Source: Shewanella gaetbuli (GTDB lineage Bacteria; Pseudomonadota; Gammaproteobacteria; Enterobacterales; Shewanellaceae). Taken from it: 64,000 bases of DNA. The stretch lies in contig NZ_JAKIKP010000005.1 of the NCBI RefSeq assembly GCF_023284065.1, positions 186,001-250,000 of the forward strand, in the 5' to 3' direction. Of the stretch, positions 28,573 to 37,005 are shown piece after piece (position 1 is the first letter of the stretch; each line of letters starts with the position of its first letter). The notes under the pieces were generated by a model. That model worked only from the letters and a program-made list of their open reading frames with translations. It did not search any database and was not told where the DNA came from. A program made the position numbers and the translations under genes.

Positions 28573-30005
28573 ATCGTCCCCTAAATTTATTCAAAACCAC
28601 CTTTGCTGCCGCCACTATAGCGGGTGCATTAGTGCTAGGTGGCTGCGCCTCAACAGAGTCTTCAACAGTGGTACAAACGGGTAGCTTTACCTTGCCAGAG
28701 TATCAAACGTTAATATTGTCTAACGGCCTCAAGGTTAACTTAATGGTGCAAAAAGAAGTGCCGTTAATCACCTTTAATGCGGTTGTTAGAGCTGGCTCGG
28801 TGAATGATACGGCTTCAGGCTTAGCACATGTGACAGCCCAAGGGCTGATGTTAGGTGCGGGTGGCCAGTCTAAGTCCGATATTGAACAAACCCTCGACTT
28901 TATGGGCGCCAGTATTTCAACTTCGGCCTCAAAAGAGGGCAGCTACGTAGATGCGCTATTAATGAGTAAAGACCTTGATAAGGTGTTACCTATTTTTAAA
29001 AACGTATTGATGGCACCAGACTTTGATTTGGCTGAATTTAACAAGCTGCAACAGCGTGAAGTCGTGGGGTTAGCGCAGCAAAAAGAAAGCCCCAGAGCGG
29101 TAATTAGTCGCTACTTTAATAAGTTAGTGTTTGCTAAGCACCCTTATGCCAATCCAACCTCGGGTAATAGCGAGTCTGTTGCTAATATTAGCGTGGAGCA
29201 GTTGCGGGCGTTTCATAAAGGGTTTTATCAACCCAATAATGTTGCCATTAGCGTAGTGGGTGATTTTGACCCGCAGCAGATGCAGGCTAAATTAGAGCAA
29301 ACCTTTGGTCAGTGGCAAAATTCTGAGGCTGTGGTGCAAACCCCATTAGCGGAAGGATTGCCTCAGCTGACTCAATCTCAAGTGTTATTAGTGGACAAGC
29401 CTGACGCAATAGAAACTACCTTTGTTATTGGTGGTATGGGGATTCCTTTCGACAACCCAGACTATGTTGGCTTAACCGTAGTTAACACGATTTTAGGTGG
29501 CCGTTTTACCTCTTGGTTAAATGATGAGTTACGGGTTAATGCCGGGCTTACCTACGGTGCGCGCTCTAGTTTTGTGCCCTACTCGCAATCAGGGGTGTTT
29601 TACATTAGCACCTTCACTAAAGCTGAAACCACTAAAGAGGCCATTGATTTAGCGTTGAAAACTTACGCAAGGTTGTGGCAAAAAGGCGTTGATCAAGCTA
29701 CCTTAGATTCGGCAAAAGCTTATGTTAAAGGGCAGTTCCCACCTAAGTATGAAACTGCAGACCAATTGGCTGGGTTAATGTCTAATATGCATTTATATGG
29801 TTTTGGCAACGACTATATAAACCAGTTTCAAGCTAAAGTAGACAGCTTAACCTTGGCCGAGACTCAGCGTTTGATTAAGCAGTATTTTCCGCAGCAAAAC
29901 CTTCAATACGTGTTGATTGGTAACGCTGAAAAAATTGCCGATGTCGCCAAGCAGTATGGTGAAGTGACCAAGATAGATATTAAAGAGAGTGGTTTTGGGA
30001 AATAA
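28569..30005 (+). CDS. M16-family non-catalytic lipoprotein partner
   Basis: 478 residues with a lipoprotein signal peptide (lipobox L-G-G-C26). The M16 fold is evident, but the zinc motif is lost: where the partner has HFFEH, this protein reads H87-V-T-A-Q91. Later LDEL/NDELRVNAGLTYGARS and PNNVAISVVGDFD blocks are conserved. By analogy with mitochondrial processing peptidase it should be the substrate-recognition half, tethered to a membrane. Translationally coupled to the catalytic gene. Confidence 0.9.
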   Translation: MNRPLNLFKTTFAAATIAGALVLGGCASTESSTVVQTGSFTLPEYQTLILSNGLKVNLMVQKEVPLITFNAVVRAGSVNDTASGLAHVTAQGLMLGAGGQSKSDIEQTLDFMGASISTSASKEGSYVDALLMSKDLDKVLPIFKNVLMAPDFDLAEFNKLQQREVVGLAQQKESPRAVISRYFNKLVFAKHPYANPTSGNSESVANISVEQLRAFHKGFYQPNNVAISVVGDFDPQQMQAKLEQTFGQWQNSEAVVQTPLAEGLPQLTQSQVLLVDKPDAIETTFVIGGMGIPFDNPDYVGLTVVNTILGGRFTSWLNDELRVNAGLTYGARSSFVPYSQSGVFYISTFTKAETTKEAIDLALKTYARLWQKGVDQATLDSAKAYVKGQFPPKYETADQLAGLMSNMHLYGFGNDYINQFQAKVDSLTLAETQRLIKQYFPQQNLQYVLIGNAEKIADVAKQYGEVTKIDIKESGFGK

Positions 30006-30045
30006 TCGCATTAACCTGCCGTAACTGCATTGATGTATATAACAT

Positions 30046-30081
30046 AAAGCCCTACTGATTCGATTCAGTAGGGCTTTTTTT
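30046..30081 (+). terminator. Terminator after M16 pair
   Basis: AAAGCCCTACTGA pairing with TCAGTAGGGCTTT around a small loop, followed by T residues. Forty bases after the second M16 gene. Confidence 0.9.
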
Positions 30082-30092
30082 ACAGAAGTATT

Positions 30093-30683
30093 ATGCTGAT
30101 ATACTGGTATATATTAATGAAGACGCGTAACAAGAATATGATGATGTTAAGCCAAAAAAGTTATGTCTATTTAAAACTGCTGATCAGTTTATTATTACTG
30201 ACTAACCTCAACGCTTATGCCAATACGGGTAAAGGGCAGCTTAGTCAACTTTGCCCGTTAATTACGGGGCAATGGCAAGGCAGTGCGGCTAATCCAAGTG
30301 GTAATGTTAAGTCAGTAGAGACTGCAATTATGTGCTCGGCTGATCAACGAAACTTGTATATTAGTGTGAGTAAAGGTGCGCGCTTCAATAACAGTGAAAC
30401 ATGGTGGTTTAGATTGCGAGGTCAAGCCTTAGAGCTGATTTATTCAGACGGTATTAATGCCGATATCAACCAAAGCTTAACCCTTTATCAACAGGGTGAC
30501 GGGTTTACTTTTTTGGGGAAAGGACAAATACAACAGCGACCTGCGCTAGTGCGTTTGTCATTTGACCCTATTGATTCCGCTGACAACAAACGTTGGTTAT
30601 GGCAGCAAAGTGCCCATTATTTAGATGATGACAGTGATAGTTATCAAGTGATTAGAGCTATTGAACTTAACCCTTTGAATTAA
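30093..30683 (+). CDS. Exported protein of unknown function
   Basis: Up to 196 residues with a signal peptide (LKLLISLLLLTNLNAYA). The mature part has WQG, a pair of cysteines (SQLCPL ... IMCS) and several beta-rich stretches, possibly a small lipocalin-like or barrel fold. Three starts are possible: ATGs at 30093, 30117 and the ATGATGATG at 30138. The last gives the most normal signal peptide, while AGAAG precedes the first. No family recognised. Confidence 0.6.
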   Translation: MLIYWYILMKTRNKNMMMLSQKSYVYLKLLISLLLLTNLNAYANTGKGQLSQLCPLITGQWQGSAANPSGNVKSVETAIMCSADQRNLYISVSKGARFNNSETWWFRLRGQALELIYSDGINADINQSLTLYQQGDGFTFLGKGQIQQRPALVRLSFDPIDSADNKRWLWQQSAHYLDDDSDSYQVIRAIELNPLN

Positions 30684-30692
30684 TTAAATTAG

Positions 30693-31031
30693 TTAATTAA
30701 AGTAATAAACCGCAAATCCTAGCCAGCTTAATGCCAGTAACAGTAATAACGCCCAAGCGACTGGGGTCATCATACTTTGCTCTGCGTATTCGGGCTCTTG
30801 CCCTGATGCTAACTCATCGTGCTGATTTTGTTTTGATTTAACCTGTTGCTTACGGGCTTTGTCTTTCTGTCTTGCTTGCGCTTTTTGTTGCTTCTTATAT
30901 TCAGCAATGCCTTTTTCTATGCCAGCGGCAATGAGCTTAGTTTGCTCTTTGGTTTGGCCTGGCTTTTGTGTCGCTTTAGCCATAGCCATTGCTTTTTGTT
31001 GGGTTTCAGTAGAAATGGCAGACTTTTTCAT
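30693..31031 (-). CDS. DUF2956-family membrane protein
   Basis: 112 residues: a conserved N-terminal block (TQKPGQTKEQTKLIAAGIEKGIAEYKKQ) that I associate with the DUF2956 family, a lysine/glutamine-rich coiled-coil middle, and one C-terminal membrane helix (PVAWALLLLLALSWLGFAVYYF). The soluble part probably faces the cytoplasm. Its ATG overlaps the trmL stop by one base, so the two genes form an operon. Function unknown. Confidence 0.75.
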   Translation of the reverse strand: MKKSAISTETQQKAMAMAKATQKPGQTKEQTKLIAAGIEKGIAEYKKQQKAQARQKDKARKQQVKSKQNQHDELASGQEPEYAEQSMMTPVAWALLLLLALSWLGFAVYYFN

Positions 31032-31495
31032 TACACCGCACCTTCAAAGTCTAGCTGGCGCCACGCCTCGTAGCTGATGATAGCCACAGAGTTAGATAGG
31101 TTTAAACTACGGCTATTGGCTGTCATGGGAATACGCAGTCTTTGTTCCAGTGGCGTTGCATTAATAATATCCATAGGTAAACCACGGGTTTCAGGGCCAA
31201 ATAACAGCACATCATCTTTAGCAAATTGTATCTGAGTATGAGGTCGGCTCCCTTTTGTTGTGCACGCCATAATACGTTTACCCGCCATTGCCGCGGCAAA
31301 GCTAGGGTAATCTTTGTGACGAGTCACATTGGTTAAGTCAGCATAGTCTAAACCTGCGCGACGGAGCTTTTTTTCTTCCAAATCAAACCCTAAAGGCTCA
31401 ATTAGATGTAAATGCGCGCCATTGTTAGCACATAGACGAATAATATTTCCCGTATTCGGGGCGATTTCTGGCTCGTAAAGGGCAATATGAAACAT
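31031..31495 (-). CDS. trmL: tRNA (cytidine/uridine-34 2'-O)-methyltransferase TrmL
   Basis: 154-residue SPOUT methyltransferase with the trefoil-knot signatures: [18 protein letters not shown] at the N-terminus, [11 protein letters not shown] in the middle and [18 protein letters not shown] near the C-terminus, all near-identical to E. coli TrmL (YibK). It methylates the ribose of the wobble nucleotide in tRNA-Leu. Overlaps the DUF2956 gene (TAATG). Confidence 0.95.
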   Translation of the reverse strand: MFHIALYEPEIAPNTGNIIRLCANNGAHLHLIEPLGFDLEEKKLRRAGLDYADLTNVTRHKDYPSFAAAMAGKRIMACTTKGSRPHTQIQFAKDDVLLFGPETRGLPMDIINATPLEQRLRIPMTANSRSLNLSNSVAIISYEAWRQLDFEGAV

Positions 31496-31598
31496 GTTAA
31501 CCTACCTCAAAAAATATCGAGGCATTATAGCTGATGTAATTAATTGCAACATTAACAATGTGACTTTATTACCGCCACTAGGGTGATTTTAGATAAGT

Positions 31599-32354
31599 TT
31601 AGTGGGACTGAAACCGCGAATGATTTCCTTGTATCATTTTAAAGCCGGCTTGTTTTAGTTGCGATAGAACCTGTTCGCTTTGGGGGCATTGTTGGTTCAC
31701 CCATACCCCAACAGGAAAGCGTCTATAGGTTAATGCAGAGGCTTGTAGTTGAGAAATATCATAACCCAAATTGTCTGCTGCAAACTCAATGGCTTTAGCG
31801 TCCCCATAAAGGTAATCCACACGCTGTTTAAACAATAGCTGTACTCCTTGAGGAATGGTCTCCATTTGGAAAAAAGTCGCCCCTTCTGCAGTAAACTCTT
31901 TTATGACTCCTTCCGGGGTTTGCATTCTTAATTGGGCAATGGTTTTACCTTTTAATTGCTTACCCATAAAGGCATCTGGCTGGGTTAATCTAAAAAGTTT
32001 AAGTTCAATAAACTCTTCTTGTAAAGGGATTAAAATATGTGATGTGGTTGGGATAATGGGTGGGTATAAACTTAAACACCAGCGTTCACTTTCGACGGTT
32101 TTATGAGCTCTGGCTGCAGATAAAAAGTTGGCTTGAATATCAATAGAGGTCGACTCAGCAAAAACACGATATAGGGTAGATAGAATATAATTGTTGCTTT
32201 CTGATTGTTGAGAAATATAAGGAGGGTATTCAAACGCAATAACCTGAACCGGCTGCTCAGAGGCCATGGTAGGCGCAATCATGGTAGCCCAAATGATCAA
32301 GCTGGCTGCAACACGTCGATAATGACTAATGTTCATTTTTAACTCGATGAACAT
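31599..32354 (-). CDS. Extracellular solute-binding protein (SBP_bac_3-like)
   Basis: 251 residues. Signal peptide ending near APTMA-SEQ. The opening PVQVIAFEYPPYISQQ and the later KTIAQLRMQTPEG / RVDYLYGDAKAIEFAADN blocks fit the family-3 periplasmic binding fold used by amino-acid ABC transporters and by stand-alone sensors. No permease or ATPase gene is adjacent, so an orphan binding protein is likely. AAAGGA five bases before the ATG at 32354 supports that start, giving a short cap before the usual signal peptide. Confidence 0.7.
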   Translation of the reverse strand: MFIELKMNISHYRRVAASLIIWATMIAPTMASEQPVQVIAFEYPPYISQQSESNNYILSTLYRVFAESTSIDIQANFLSAARAHKTVESERWCLSLYPPIIPTTSHILIPLQEEFIELKLFRLTQPDAFMGKQLKGKTIAQLRMQTPEGVIKEFTAEGATFFQMETIPQGVQLLFKQRVDYLYGDAKAIEFAADNLGYDISQLQASALTYRRFPVGVWVNQQCPQSEQVLSQLKQAGFKMIQGNHSRFQSH

Positions 32355-32423
32355 GAATGTCCTTTTTCCACTCCGCCAATATTAATAACTGAAGCATAGC
32401 AGTTTGTACAAAAGGGGAACTAA

Positions 32424-33788
32424 TTATTTAGGAATTCTCATGTTAATAATTAACCCATGGGGCGTTGCATTAAAGGCTTTTAATTCGCCTTTGTGTACTT
32501 GAATAGCAGCTTGAGTAATGGCTAGCCCCAACCCCCAGCCTCCTGAGTTACGGTCTCGGGCATCGTCTGGACGATAAAAAGGCCTGAAAATAGCTTGTAA
32601 CTCTTTGTCTTCTATGCCTTTCCCATCGTCTTTTATTTCAATGACAATTGCAGATTTTTCTTCAGTCGCCTGAATAATAATGTGTTTGTGAGCGTACCGA
32701 ATAGCGTTGCGTAATACGTTTTCAACGGCTCGGCAAAGTGGCTTAGGGTGATGGGTAAATTTAATGCTGTCGTCGATATCAATCTGTAAGCATTTTTGTT
32801 GCTGCTCTGCTTCAAACTCGGCATCGTCTAATACTTGGCTGAGGGTTTCATTGAGCTCTGTGTAAACTTGTTTTTCATTGGCGTTTAAGGTCACTCTTGA
32901 TAATGTTAGTAACTCACCAATAAGCTCATCTAGCTGATTAGCTTCATATTCAATTCGTGATAACTCAGTATTTTGTTGGCCTTTTTTGCGCGCTAACGCT
33001 AATGCGAGTTTTAATCGGGTAAGGGGGGTGCGAAGCTCATGAGAAATATCTCCCATTAAGCGCTGTTGGTTGGTGACCATAGCTTCAATAGAGTCTGCCA
33101 TAGTGTTGAATGTTTGCGCTAATTGGCCCATTTCGTCGGTTCGGTTGAGGGTGGCTTTGTCAACCCGATTAGATAAATCTCCCTTGGCTAAGGCGTTAGC
33201 ACTTTTCTTTAGGTTATTAAGTGGTTTACCTAAATACCACGCTAAAAATCCACACAATAACCCCGATAACAAAATCGCAATGAGGGTGACTAACAATTTA
33301 TTTTCGGCAAAAAAGAAAAACCAAGGCCTTGGGTGGTTTGCCGGCATACGCCCATACACCTGATAAACTTGTTGTTTTATAGTGAAGTTGATGGGACCAA
33401 ACAACAATTCATCCTTTAATTGGTGGCTGATAGGTTGCGGAGAGTCCTCTGCAAGTAACATAAATTCTCGCAGCGAACGGGGAACCTTACGGGTATTGAT
33501 AACCTGTCCATCGGTATTGGTGAGGTAAATTTTTAAGGGCTTATTTCGATCAGAATATTTACGATGTATCTTATGTAAGTGATTTGAATCTAAAAGCTCT
33601 GGTTTATTTTTAATATCTTTGACTACGGTTTGTAATACCGTTTGCAAATGAGCGTTGAGTGGTGCTTTGTTGTGGTCTTTTAACATTATTGGTAGCGTTA
33701 GTACGATAGCAATAGTTAAAGAACTACACAGCCAAAAGCCAATCAGTAATTTAAAAAAGAGTCGATTAAATAGGTTACTTATACGCAT
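32424..33788 (-). CDS. cpxA: Envelope-stress sensor histidine kinase CpxA
   Basis: About 454 residues. Two membrane helices (about 10-33 and 160-183) enclose a periplasmic sensor domain. HAMP follows (LGKPLNNLKKSANALAKGDLSNRVDKA). The H-box is DISHELRTPLTRLKLAL, and the ATPase has N (ENVLRNAIRYA), G1 (DDGKGI) and G2 (GWGLGLAI) boxes. It phosphorylates CpxR in response to misfolded envelope proteins. The ATG at 33788 overlaps the cpxR stop (TAATG), preferred over a TTG four codons earlier. Operon cpxR-cpxA. Confidence 0.92.
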   Translation of the reverse strand: MRISNLFNRLFFKLLIGFWLCSSLTIAIVLTLPIMLKDHNKAPLNAHLQTVLQTVVKDIKNKPELLDSNHLHKIHRKYSDRNKPLKIYLTNTDGQVINTRKVPRSLREFMLLAEDSPQPISHQLKDELLFGPINFTIKQQVYQVYGRMPANHPRPWFFFFAENKLLVTLIAILLSGLLCGFLAWYLGKPLNNLKKSANALAKGDLSNRVDKATLNRTDEMGQLAQTFNTMADSIEAMVTNQQRLMGDISHELRTPLTRLKLALALARKKGQQNTELSRIEYEANQLDELIGELLTLSRVTLNANEKQVYTELNETLSQVLDDAEFEAEQQQKCLQIDIDDSIKFTHHPKPLCRAVENVLRNAIRYAHKHIIIQATEEKSAIVIEIKDDGKGIEDKELQAIFRPFYRPDDARDRNSGGWGLGLAITQAAIQVHKGELKAFNATPHGLIINMRIPK

Positions 33789-34474
33789 TAAGGGATCCAA
33801 ATATAGCCTTTGCCTCTAAGGGTTTTAACGCGTGCGCGGCCATCAGCTCTTTCAGGGAGTTTTTTACGTAAATTAGATAAGTGCATGTCTAAACTGCGGT
33901 CAAATGGCATCAGTTTTTTACCCAATACACTTTCGCTTAAACTCTCTTTGGTGACAAGTTCGCCAGGTGTAGATAACATATTAAATAATAAGCTAAATTC
34001 AGTTGAAGTTAGTATGACCAGCTGATCGTTGCAGTAGACCTCTTGGCGAGTAGCGTCGATGGTTAAGTCAGCTACTTTTAAGATATCTTGTGGGGATTGC
34101 TGAGTTTCAACAGGGGTTGCTCGACGTAAAATCGCCCGAATACGTGCGATCAGTTCACGGTCGTTGAAAGGTTTAGGCAAATAGTCATCTGCTCCAATTT
34201 CTAAACCGATAACTCTATCAATTTCATCGCCTCTGGCCGTTAGCATTAATACTGGCGTTTGTTTACGTTTGCGGATGCCTTTGAGCACCTCAAATCCCCC
34301 CAGCTTGGGGAGCATAACGTCGAGTAAAATGAGGTCGTAATTTGTTTGAGTGGCTTTATCTAACCCTTCTTGACCATCATAAGCTTGGCTGACCGTAAAG
34401 CCTTCCATTTCCAAAAGCTGGGTCAGTAACTCTGATAATCCGACATCGTCATCAATAAGTAATATTCGATTCAT
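33788..34474 (-). CDS. cpxR: Response regulator CpxR
   Basis: 228-residue OmpR-type regulator: receiver domain with acidic pair DDD near residue 8, phospho-acceptor Asp in LILLDVMLPKLGG, T in LMLTARG and K in LPKPF; then a winged-helix DNA-binding domain ending DMHLSNLRKKLPERADGRARVKTLRGKGYIW. It activates envelope folding and degradation genes, with divergent cpxP a likely target. AGAGGG precedes the ATG but falls within an inverted repeat that could mask it. Confidence 0.94.
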   Translation of the reverse strand: MNRILLIDDDVGLSELLTQLLEMEGFTVSQAYDGQEGLDKATQTNYDLILLDVMLPKLGGFEVLKGIRKRKQTPVLMLTARGDEIDRVIGLEIGADDYLPKPFNDRELIARIRAILRRATPVETQQSPQDILKVADLTIDATRQEVYCNDQLVILTSTEFSLLFNMLSTPGELVTKESLSESVLGKKLMPFDRSLDMHLSNLRKKLPERADGRARVKTLRGKGYIWIP

Positions 34475-34477
34475 TTC

Positions 34478-34520
34478 AGCCCTCTGTGTCTATTTTTTTA
34501 CTTTAACGTATCAGAGGGCT
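34478..34520 (-). promoter_or_regulatory. Inverted repeat burying the cpxR ribosome binding site
   Basis: In transcript sense AGCCCTCTG is followed after 25 AT-rich bases by its perfect complement CAGAGGGCT, which contains the cpxR Shine-Dalgarno AGAGGG, five bases before the ATG. If the message starts upstream of both arms, the hairpin would block ribosome access. The loop is A-rich. Confidence 0.5.
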
Positions 34521-34559
34521 AGTTGAAATCATCATTGCACAGCTTTACATTGCTGTCTG

Positions 34560-36014
34560 TTATTGGTTTTTGAGTTTTACCGCCCGAATTTGATTAATTT
34601 TCACCACAATAAAGGTTAATAAAATGGCGCCGATTATCAGCCCTATGGATAAAACAGGGTCTTGTAATGCCATTGGATTGATCACTAGCATAGAACCTAA
34701 CCCCAGCATCATAATGCCTGACATGAGTTTCAGTTTTTCGCCTTCTTTTTCAGTCAGTTTACGCTTACCTAGAGTGAGTGAAAACACGATAACAATCGTG
34801 GCTAACGGAATAACATAAATGACATTGTAGGCTACCAAATACAGGTATGTTTGCATTTCATCTAAGTTTGAAATAGACAGCACTGAAGTGTAGATCATAG
34901 GGAAGCCTGCAGTACAAAGTAGCTCATACGCATTGGCTAATATTGCCAACACTGATGAGCCGACTATCATAGTGGGTAATGAACTGGCTTTTGACAGTTT
35001 ACCCATGCGTTTGATTAAACTACCACGGTTTTCTACCGACATTGATAAGCTGACATCGCCTCTACCAAAGCAATAATCTTTAATGTTTATCACCGCGGCG
35101 ATTAAGGCTAGTACCCCTGCGCAGGTAATGATAACCCCACCGTCACCACCGCCTAATAGTTGGAATAAATTCAGCCAAGCGCTCATAAAAATGAAATAGA
35201 TAAAACCAGAGAAAAACACAAAAATGCCGCCCACTAATAACATGCGTTTGCGACTGCCAGCATTAACCATAATGCTGAGTAAAAACAGTAAGACAAAGAA
35301 GGCGCAAGGGTTAAAGGCATCAACTCCTGCTAATACCACTGTAAGTAGTGGAAGTGACATCTTTTCTGGGTGAACTGCGCCAATGATAGGTAAATCGACC
35401 GGTTGAACCGCTTGGGTATCAAGCTCACTTGTGGTGTCAGCACCATTGGCCGCCATGCTACAAGTGCTTGCTGCATCAGCGCTTGTTTCATCGGTGCTAT
35501 CGCCACAAGTGCCAAATAAGGGCGTATTGGCTTCATCTAAAGTAAGAAAATCTTGTAGTTGTTGGCTAATGACTTGTGAGTCTACTGTACCACCATGTTG
35601 TTGATAGCAATTCATTAAGCGCTCAACAATAAACTGCCCTGTTACTTGATGACTGTTGTACCCCACAATGGCTTCACCACAAATAGCAATATAAGGCACC
35701 GACTTAGGTTCAACGCCAGTGAGCTTACCCATTGCCATTAATTTATCAACATTACCTGTTTCGCTTATCAAGTAGTCGTCAACGGTCACCCAATCTAACC
35801 TGTCGTTTAATGCATCAATAAAGGGATGGGCTTTTTTGCAATGGGGGCAGGTTTGTGACCAAAAAAAGTGTAATTTAACCTGTGGGGTCTCAGTACTATG
35901 GCTTATCCATGTCATGTCATCTGACGGAGTGGCGTTAACGGTTGTGCTTGAAATGCCAAGCAATAAACTCATCAAGGCACAAAGTAGCATGATGCATAGT
36001 CGGAGGTGTTTCAT
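34560..36014 (-). CDS. Thioredoxin domain fused to DsbD/CcdA-like membrane domain
   Basis: 484 residues. A signal peptide (about 1-28) leads to an extracytoplasmic thioredoxin-like domain with redox motif C-P-H-C (residues about 56-59, in FFWSQTCPHCKKAHPF). A low-complexity Thr/Ala/Asp linker follows (about 160-200), then six to eight membrane helices. The membrane part has VDAFNPCAFFVLLF and ELLCTAGFP, matching the paired cysteines of DsbD/CcdA thiol transporters. The order (thioredoxin first, membrane last) differs from DsbD. It probably carries electrons to periplasmic disulfides. It lies between cpxR and cpxP; separate regulation or Cpx control is possible. Confidence 0.82.
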   Translation of the reverse strand: MKHLRLCIMLLCALMSLLLGISSTTVNATPSDDMTWISHSTETPQVKLHFFWSQTCPHCKKAHPFIDALNDRLDWVTVDDYLISETGNVDKLMAMGKLTGVEPKSVPYIAICGEAIVGYNSHQVTGQFIVERLMNCYQQHGGTVDSQVISQQLQDFLTLDEANTPLFGTCGDSTDETSADAASTCSMAANGADTTSELDTQAVQPVDLPIIGAVHPEKMSLPLLTVVLAGVDAFNPCAFFVLLFLLSIMVNAGSRKRMLLVGGIFVFFSGFIYFIFMSAWLNLFQLLGGGDGGVIITCAGVLALIAAVINIKDYCFGRGDVSLSMSVENRGSLIKRMGKLSKASSLPTMIVGSSVLAILANAYELLCTAGFPMIYTSVLSISNLDEMQTYLYLVAYNVIYVIPLATIVIVFSLTLGKRKLTEKEGEKLKLMSGIMMLGLGSMLVINPMALQDPVLSIGLIIGAILLTFIVVKINQIRAVKLKNQ

Positions 36015-36047
36015 AGTAGTCCTTAATACAACTCAATAATAAAGATT

Positions 36048-36117
36048 GTAAGCATTAAAGAAAACCTTGTAACGGTAAGGTTGGCTTATTGTTAACTCGA
36101 TCTCGTAAAAATGTAAG
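36048..36117. promoter_or_regulatory. GTAA-rich region between DsbD-like gene and cpxP
   Basis: Five GTAA(A/G/C) words at 36048, 36069, 36075, 36105 and 36113. CpxR sites are pairs of GTAAA with about five bases between; none of these pairs has canonical spacing, so this is only a candidate CpxR-binding region for the divergent genes. Confidence 0.25.
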
Positions 36118-36306
36118 TTGATGAAAATTTTGTTATTCAGATCACTTAACCACCGTTTTTTTACAAATTTACATAGCTTTACTCACTCAACATCCAACTT
36201 GACATTGCATTGGGTAAACTGGGTTCCATGTTGTGAAATATCTTTTACTGCAGTGACAAACTTACAGGCTATAAAGATGTTAGCCATTATTAACGAGGAA
36301 ATACTT

Positions 36307-36801
36307 ATGAAAGCATCAAGTTCATTTAAAGCGGGTTTAGTGGCTCTGATTGCCAGCTCAGCGTTATTAGTTGGCCCACTTCATGCCGAAACAGCGTCAT
36401 CTGAAACGGATAGCGGTGCCAAGGTTGAGAAACAGCATGAAGGTAAAAAACATCATCGAGGTCATAAAAAAAGTAGCATGCACAAAATGCTACGTAAACT
36501 TGACTTAAGCGATGCGCAAAAAGCGCAAGTGAAGACCATAGTTGAAAAATATAAGGCACAACGTCCTGAAAAACCTTCTAAGGAAGAGCGTACTGCTCAT
36601 AAAGCTGAAATGGTTAGCTTATTAACGGCTGCCAGCTTTGATGAAGTAACAGCACAACAGATGATCAGCCAAAAGCAAGTTCGCGAAGCTGAAAAAATGC
36701 TGCAACATATGAAAATGCAGAATGAAATTTATCAGCTGTTAACTCCTGAGCAGCAAGCTAAATTTACAGAACGTTTAGAACAAGGCCGTACACGCCGTTA
36801 A
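36307..36801 (+). CDS. cpxP: CpxP/Spy-family periplasmic chaperone-regulator
   Basis: 164 residues from the ATG at 36307, which has GAGGA eight bases upstream and starts a clean signal peptide (MKASSSFKAGLVALIASSALLVGPLHA). An upstream in-frame extension of 63 codons is not credible. The mature protein is His/Lys-rich (KHHRGHKKSSMHK) and then all-helical with LTxxQ-like repeats (LDLSDAQKAQ, LLTPEQQAKF). CpxP inhibits CpxA and delivers misfolded proteins for degradation. Placement beside cpxRA supports CpxP over the related Spy. Confidence 0.85.
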   Translation: MKASSSFKAGLVALIASSALLVGPLHAETASSETDSGAKVEKQHEGKKHHRGHKKSSMHKMLRKLDLSDAQKAQVKTIVEKYKAQRPEKPSKEERTAHKAEMVSLLTAASFDEVTAQQMISQKQVREAEKMLQHMKMQNEIYQLLTPEQQAKFTERLEQGRTRR

Positions 36802-36846
36802 TTAGTTTTGTTGTTTGCTTCACCTTAAGTAAAACTCTCCCCCCAG

Positions 36847-36891
36847 AGCAACAGGCCGCTAAGTCTCCCCCTTAGCGGTTTGTTGCTTTTT
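36847..36891 (+). terminator. Terminator after cpxP
   Basis: AGCAACA and CCGCTAAG arms pair with CTTAGCGG and TGTTGCT (two weak pairs between), with a pyrimidine loop and T run. Confidence 0.88.
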
Positions 36892-37005
36892 GTCACACTT
36901 CTTCATCTAATAGAGCATTGAAATGTAAACATGGTCGAAGCATTTAGGCTTTTATTGCTATGATTCATATTCGCATCTGTAGCAATAAAACTGAGCAATT
37001 AGGCA

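Noticed and set aside
36105..36117. CpxR box before cpxP
   Set aside because: Two GTAA words are spaced 8 bp apart instead of about 10, so only the wider region is noted at low confidence.
36118..36306. 63-codon N-terminal extension of cpxP
   Set aside because: No signal peptide sense, crosses the promoter region, and a good ribosome binding site and signal peptide start at 36307.
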